A DNA stretch of 64,000 bases from JAPLST01 sp964397565. Its GTDB lineage: Bacteria; Auribacterota; UBA3054; JAPLST01. Below the pieces are notes generated by a model, which made no database searches, had not been told where the DNA came from, and saw only the letters and a program-made list of their open reading frames with translations. Of the stretch, positions 59,965-64,000 are shown piece by piece. Position numbers and translations under genes: made by a program. The stretch is from the NCBI GenBank assembly GCA_964397565.1, contig CAYNJC010000016.1, positions 32,210 to 96,209 of the forward strand, read 5' to 3'. How positions within the stretch are numbered: position 1 is the first letter of the stretch; every line of letters begins with the position of its first letter.

Positions 59965-61641
59965 TCAGCGGCTGCGGAACAGTTCGCCCATGCGCTGGCC
60001 GAGAATCGTGCCGGCAATCAACAAGCTGGCGCCGAGCAGCAGCATGCCCAAAATGCCCATGGCGCTGGCAATATTCGGACCATCAGTCAGGCGCATGCTG
60101 AGCAGGTAAATCGCCTTGGCGATGGGATACTGGTCTTCGCGGAAGGCCAGGACGAGGGTGCTGCCGACTTCGAAGACCGCGAAGGAAAACGCCAGGATGG
60201 CGCCGGCCAGAATGTGTGCTGACATCAAGGGAATCGTGATTTTGCGCAGGACCGTGGTGGCGCGCGCGCCGAGATTATAGGCCGCTTCCTCAAACGTCTC
60301 ACTGAGTTGCTGGAAGCCGGCGTAGGCCGCGCGCACCATGTACGGCAGGCGCCGCACACTGTAGCAAATAATCAGCAAAGGAAATGCATCCCGTCGGGGA
60401 TCGAGCGCCGTGAACGATTGAAAACTGGCGACATAGCCAAACGCGAGGACGATGCCGGGAATGGCCAGCGGCATCATCACCAAGGTGTCGAGCCAGGCGG
60501 TGACGCGCGATTTGCTGCGCGCAAACAGATAGCCGAGCGCGACACCAAAAATGATGTCGACAATCGTGGCGAGGCCGCTCAGAATCAGTGAGATGCGGAT
60601 ACTCGACGCGGCGAGCCGATGCGTGAGCGCAAGCTTGAAATAGCGATCCGTGAGATCGCGCGGGAAGATGGTCATGAACCAGGTATCGGAGAGCGCGACG
60701 CCGAGGACGGTCAGATGCGGCAGCAGGGCGATGGCGGTGATGCCGAGCAGCAGGGCATAAATCATCACGAGGCCGAGCCGCGATGGCCGGCGGCCGGCAT
60801 CGGCCGTGGCGCCTTTGCCGGACGGCACGACATGCGTGCGCTGGGCAAACCATTTCGAGGCCCAAAACGCGAGCAGTGAAATCAGCAGGGCATAGACAAC
60901 AATCGCATAGCCGATCGGATTTTCATTCAGGTCGCTGAGCGTATCAAACATTTGGACGGGCATGCAGGTGCGGTACTCGAACATGAGCGGCGCGCCCGGG
61001 TCGGTAAAGGCCCAGATGAAGACGATAATGGCGCCGGCAAACAGGCCGGGTGACATTAGCGGGAAGGTAATGCGGCGGAAGATGGTCCAGGCGCGCGCGC
61101 CGAGATTTGCGGCCGCTTCCTCCATGGCTGGATCAACATTGGCAAGGGCGGCGACGATGTTCAAATACATAATCGGATACAGATGCAGAACTTCAAGGAC
61201 GACGACGCCGAGCATGCCGCCACCACCAAACCAGTCAACCATGGGCAGGCCGAGCTGTTCGAGGAGCAGGTTGAGCGAGCCGCAGCGGGCAAAGACCTGA
61301 TTGAGTCCGAGCGCGCCGACAAACGGCGGCATGACCATTGGCACCAGCATCAGCCCGTTCAGCACGGTCCGGCCGGGAAACCGGTAGCGCGCAAAAATCC
61401 AGGCGAGCGGCAGCGCGATCACCATGGACAACAGCGTGGCATAGACGCCGATCATGATGCTGTTGAGCATACCCTGGCGCAAGCCGGCATTGGCGAAGAG
61501 CGCGAGGACAAACGTGGCGGTCGGCCTGCCGTCCACGACGATGGCGCGCACCAGCACGCGCAACATGGGATAGACCAGAAATAGCCCGAGAAACAGGGTG
61601 GTGGCACCCAAGAGCAACCAAGTGGACAGGCTGCGCTTCAT
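59965..61641 (-). CDS. Fe3+/phosphonate-type ABC transporter permease (fused pair)
   Basis: A 558-residue inner-membrane permease with about twelve helices in two homologous halves, each carrying a BPD_transp_1 domain. The cytoplasmic coupling loops are EEAAANLGARAWTIFRRITF (about 180) and EEAAYNLGARATTVLRKITI (about 450). This duplicated form is typical of FbpB/AfuB/ThiP permeases for ferric ion, thiamine or 2-aminoethylphosphonate. The gene is coupled to its ATPase by an ATGA overlap at 61638-61641. The substrate is undetermined. Confidence 0.92.
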   Translation of the reverse strand: MKRSLSTWLLLGATTLFLGLFLVYPMLRVLVRAIVVDGRPTATFVLALFANAGLRQGMLNSIMIGVYATLLSMVIALPLAWIFARYRFPGRTVLNGLMLVPMVMPPFVGALGLNQVFARCGSLNLLLEQLGLPMVDWFGGGGMLGVVVLEVLHLYPIMYLNIVAALANVDPAMEEAAANLGARAWTIFRRITFPLMSPGLFAGAIIVFIWAFTDPGAPLMFEYRTCMPVQMFDTLSDLNENPIGYAIVVYALLISLLAFWASKWFAQRTHVVPSGKGATADAGRRPSRLGLVMIYALLLGITAIALLPHLTVLGVALSDTWFMTIFPRDLTDRYFKLALTHRLAASSIRISLILSGLATIVDIIFGVALGYLFARSKSRVTAWLDTLVMMPLAIPGIVLAFGYVASFQSFTALDPRRDAFPLLIICYSVRRLPYMVRAAYAGFQQLSETFEEAAYNLGARATTVLRKITIPLMSAHILAGAILAFSFAVFEVGSTLVLAFREDQYPIAKAIYLLSMRLTDGPNIASAMGILGMLLLGASLLIAGTILGQRMGELFRSR

Positions 61642-62726
61642 TTAATTTCTTTCGCCGCGAAAGAAATTATGCGGCAATGCGCCGCGTTGATCACCAAGCT
61701 GCAGGAGTCGCCGGGGCGCGGCGGTGGGCCGGCGGTGTTGAGCGCGGTGACGCGCACAAGCGTGTCGCCGACGGCGCAAACCGCCTGCACAATTTCACCC
61801 AGATAGGTGCTTTCGACCACCCGCGCGCTCCACGTGTTCACCGCCGGCGCATCCGTCGCAAAGGCAAAGCCCTCAGGCCGAATACTCAACGCGACGCGGT
61901 CGCCCGTGGCAAATGGCTGTGCGGCGCGTGTGCGCGGCAGGTGCACTGTGCCGCAGGGCGTCGCGAGCACATACGCGCGCGCATCGGCGCTGGTCACCGT
62001 GCTGGGCAGAACATTTGTTTCGCCGACGAAGGTGGCGACAAACAGCGTCGCGGGATTCTGATACATTTCGACCGGCGTACCGACTTGCACAAGCCGGCCG
62101 TCGTGCAGCACGGCCATGCGCGTGGCGAGCGAGAGCGCCTCCTTTTGATCATGCGTGACATAGATCATGGTGACGCCAAGTTCGGCATGGATGCGCTGGA
62201 TTTCTTTGCGCATTTCGATGCGCAGACCGGCGTCGAGGTTGCTGAGTGGCTCATCTAGCAGGACGACATCGGGCTCGATGACAAGGGCACGCGCCAGGGC
62301 GACACGTTGCTGCTGCCCGCCGGAAAGTTGATGCGGAAAGCGGTTGGCGTAGGCATCCATGTGAACGAGGGCCAGGGCACGCGTGACGCGCGCACGACGG
62401 TCGGCGGCGCGCACATGACGTACCTCCAGGCCAAAGGCGACATTGGCGGCGACCGTCAGGTGTGGCCAGAGCGCATAATTCTGGAAGACCATGCCGGTGT
62501 TGCGCGCGTTGGGCGGGACGCGGCGCATGGCGCGGTCATCAAAGTAAATCGCGCCGGTGGTGGGTTCGAGAAAACCGGCGAGCATGCGCAGCAGCGTGGT
62601 CTTGCCGCAGCCGGAGGGGCCGAGCAGGAAGAACAGTTCGCCGGGCGATATGACCAAACTTATGTCGCGCACCACCTGGGTTGTGCCATAGCTCTTGCTG
62701 ATATTTGTCAAGCGGACGCCGACCAT
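61638..62726 (-). CDS. Fe3+/phosphonate-type ABC transporter ATPase
   Basis: A 362-residue importer ATPase. Walker A is GPSGCGKT (about residue 38), Q-loop FQNYALWPHLTV, signature LSGGQQQR, Walker B VVLLDEPLSNLD and H-loop VTHDQKEA. The C-terminal ~120 residues form a TOBE domain (GDRVALSIRPEGF). The ATG at 62726 is 1 nt beyond the binding-protein stop; the longer reading from 62786 overlaps that gene. The last nine residues (ISFAAKEIK) are encoded by a perfect 25-bp palindrome, which looks like an insertion at the gene end. Confidence 0.92.
   Translation of the reverse strand: MVGVRLTNISKSYGTTQVVRDISLVISPGELFFLLGPSGCGKTTLLRMLAGFLEPTTGAIYFDDRAMRRVPPNARNTGMVFQNYALWPHLTVAANVAFGLEVRHVRAADRRARVTRALALVHMDAYANRFPHQLSGGQQQRVALARALVIEPDVVLLDEPLSNLDAGLRIEMRKEIQRIHAELGVTMIYVTHDQKEALSLATRMAVLHDGRLVQVGTPVEMYQNPATLFVATFVGETNVLPSTVTSADARAYVLATPCGTVHLPRTRAAQPFATGDRVALSIRPEGFAFATDAPAVNTWSARVVESTYLGEIVQAVCAVGDTLVRVTALNTAGPPPRPGDSCSLVINAAHCRIISFAAKEIK
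61644..61668. repeat. 25-bp perfect palindrome inside the ATPase 3' end, CGCCGCG-core family
   Basis: Arms AATTTCTTTCGC and GCGAAAGAAATT around a central C, the longest member of the family. It lies three codons before the ATPase stop and immediately ahead of the permease start. Confidence 0.8.
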
Positions 62727-62727
62727 G

Positions 62728-64000
62728 TTACCTCTCTTTGTTCTGCTGCGCGGTCTTAACGATTGTGGCATAGCGTTGGCGCGCATTGCCGGCCCATTGC
62801 GACATCAGGCGCGCGCGCGCCGCCGCATGGATGTAGACACCGGTGGCAAGGGACATAAGGCGTTGCTCGCCGAGCGGCTGGCGCATGAACAGTTGCCGCA
62901 GGGGATCGTCGGCGGGCCGGGCGCAGACGATGGCCCAAGCCGCCTTGCACTCCGGGTGCGCGTCAATGAACAGGCAGCCGATATAATCATTGACAATGTT
63001 CCAGCGGGTCGCACCCTTGTAGGCATCATAGCGCACCACGTTCGTCCATGCAAACGGCGATTCGTGAAAGACGACGTGGTCCTTGTATTTGTCAAACAGC
63101 GCCGGCCAGACGGGCATCTTGGCCAGATCAAATTCGGTCGGTGCGCCGGGCAACGAATTTTTCTTCAACATCCAGACCCTCTGGCCATCCTCGGACAGGA
63201 CGAACTGGATGAACTCCGCGGCCAGGGCCGGATGCGGCGCGCCGCGCAGCAGCGCGATCGCGTCGGGATTGGCAACCGTCAAGCCCTGCGGCATCACGAA
63301 AGTCAGGCGGTCCTCGCCGATCCGGGCGACGATGCTCCAGGCATAGGTATCGATGCACATGCCGGCCGCAATGTCGCCGAGGGCAATATCGCGCGGGACG
63401 GAACTGGCCGTCTGACTGAAACCACGCACATTGCCGGCCATGGCGCTGAGGATTTCCATACCCTTGTCCCAACCATATGCCTGCAGGATGATTTCATAGA
63501 CCATGTGCACCGCGCCCGATTTGCGCGGATCGGCCGAGCCGAGCCAGCCGCGCAGGGCCGGATCGGCCAGGGCATCCCAGGTGCGTGGCGCGGGCAAGGC
63601 AAACTTGTCGAGCACGACATTGTTATAGAGAATGCCAAAACCGGAAAGGGCAGCGCCATACCACAGGCCGTTGGTCTCGTATAGCGGCACGCCGTGCAGG
63701 GTCAACGGGATATTGGTCAGAATTGCGGCCGGCAGTGGGCATGGCGCCAAGACACCTTCGCTGGCCAGCGTCAAATACGGATCAAGCCCGCCGCCGAAGA
63801 GAATGTCAATATAGTTGTTCGAGGTGGCTTTGTTGGCGCGCAGGTAGCGCAGAATGTCCGACATGCCGCCGACGTCGAACCACTCGATAGTGACCGGGGC
63901 CTTACCTTGGGCCGCGCGCCAGTCGTTGAAAGCGCGGGCGAACTCGACCCGGATGCCTTCCCAGTGCGGTGAAATGATGCGCGAAGCGCCGCGGGCTGTA
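62728..64000 (-). CDS. ABC transporter solute-binding protein (partial, 5' end outside window)
   Basis: A family-1-type extracellular solute-binding protein. The frame stays open to the window edge: upstream of the first Met in the window (63864) it reads RIISPHWEGIRVEFARAFND then WRAAQGKAPVTIEWFDVGG. At least 424 residues are present. Characteristic pieces are IDILFGGGLDPYLTLASEGV, the hinge segment YGAALSGFGILYNN and ALLRGAPHPALAAEFIQFVL. It resembles Fe3+/2-aminoethylphosphonate/putrescine binding proteins. It is followed 1 nt later by its ATPase and then the permease, so the gene order is binding protein-ATPase-permease. The signal peptide lies beyond the edge. Confidence 0.88.
   Translation of the reverse strand, partial: TARGASRIISPHWEGIRVEFARAFNDWRAAQGKAPVTIEWFDVGGMSDILRYLRANKATSNNYIDILFGGGLDPYLTLASEGVLAPCPLPAAILTNIPLTLHGVPLYETNGLWYGAALSGFGILYNNVVLDKFALPAPRTWDALADPALRGWLGSADPRKSGAVHMVYEIILQAYGWDKGMEILSAMAGNVRGFSQTASSVPRDIALGDIAAGMCIDTYAWSIVARIGEDRLTFVMPQGLTVANPDAIALLRGAPHPALAAEFIQFVLSEDGQRVWMLKKNSLPGAPTEFDLAKMPVWPALFDKYKDHVVFHESPFAWTNVVRYDAYKGATRWNIVNDYIGCLFIDAHPECKAAWAIVCARPADDPLRQLFMRQPLGEQRLMSLATGVYIHAAARARLMSQWAGNARQRYATIVKTAQQNKER

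Overview
The window is GC-rich bacterial chromosome, densely coding on both strands with many 1-4 nt gene overlaps. A multi-subunit 2-oxoacid:ferredoxin oxidoreductase, an LPS/O-antigen-type CDP-dideoxyhexose cluster, lipoproteins, a giant secreted protein and a RhaD-type aldolase fused to an SDR suggest a Gram-negative, probably anaerobic sugar degrader. A PVC-type lineage (Kiritimatiellota, Lentisphaerota or Verrucomicrobiota) is my best guess, but it is inference only. There is no rRNA, tRNA, CRISPR array, intact insertion sequence or phage gene. The right end cuts a solute-binding-protein gene and the left end cuts a tlyA-like gene.

Layout. 1-4.0 kb (+): a tightly coupled housekeeping operon, tlyA(partial)-nadK-korD-korA-korB-dapA. 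4.0-11.1 kb (-): a MacB-type ABC ATPase and permease followed by a 1,654-residue secreted protein. 11.4-18.2 kb: a peptide export and sensing module. On the minus strand four overlapping genes encode a cytosolic TPR histidine kinase, a LuxR-type response regulator, a C39-peptidase ABC exporter and an HlyD adaptor. Divergent from them, a 51-residue peptide with a textbook double-glycine leader has its own sigma70-like promoter and intrinsic terminator. This is the most interesting locus. 18.2-24.2 kb (+): dnaE and a mutS2 without Smr domain. 24.6-26.1 kb (-): a DUF362 protein.

26.5-42.6 kb (+): a surface-polysaccharide cluster. It holds a DegT-type PLP enzyme fused to a glycosyltransferase-like domain, an SDR epimerase, two family-2 glycosyltransferases, two large multi-spanning glycosyltransferase-like proteins carrying sugar-binding-type C-terminal modules, two small anchored proteins with similar modules, and the core CDP-3,6-dideoxyhexose genes (rfbH, a ferredoxin-less reductase, rfbF, rfbG, SDR). 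42.9-47.5 kb: nfo, a small lipoprotein, tyrS and ugd. 47.7-59.8 kb (+): an L-rhamnose block (rhaA, PHP protein, rhaD-SDR fusion, GH20-like protein) followed by Nudix, VIT-family transporter, SGNH hydrolase and a giant MFS-acyltransferase-ACP-acyl ligase fusion. 60-64 kb (-): a Fe3+/phosphonate-type ABC importer (binding protein, ATPase, double permease).

Intergenic DNA carries recurrent families not explained by genes: perfect palindromes with a constant CGCCGCG core but different, self-complementary arms; short-word tandem repeats that abut or even supply stop codons; CCACGAAGGCAC-type repeats; and TCCCGCCTGTGGCGGGA hairpins. Several genes have a TATAAT-like box 5-8 nt before the ATG, suggesting leaderless mRNAs.
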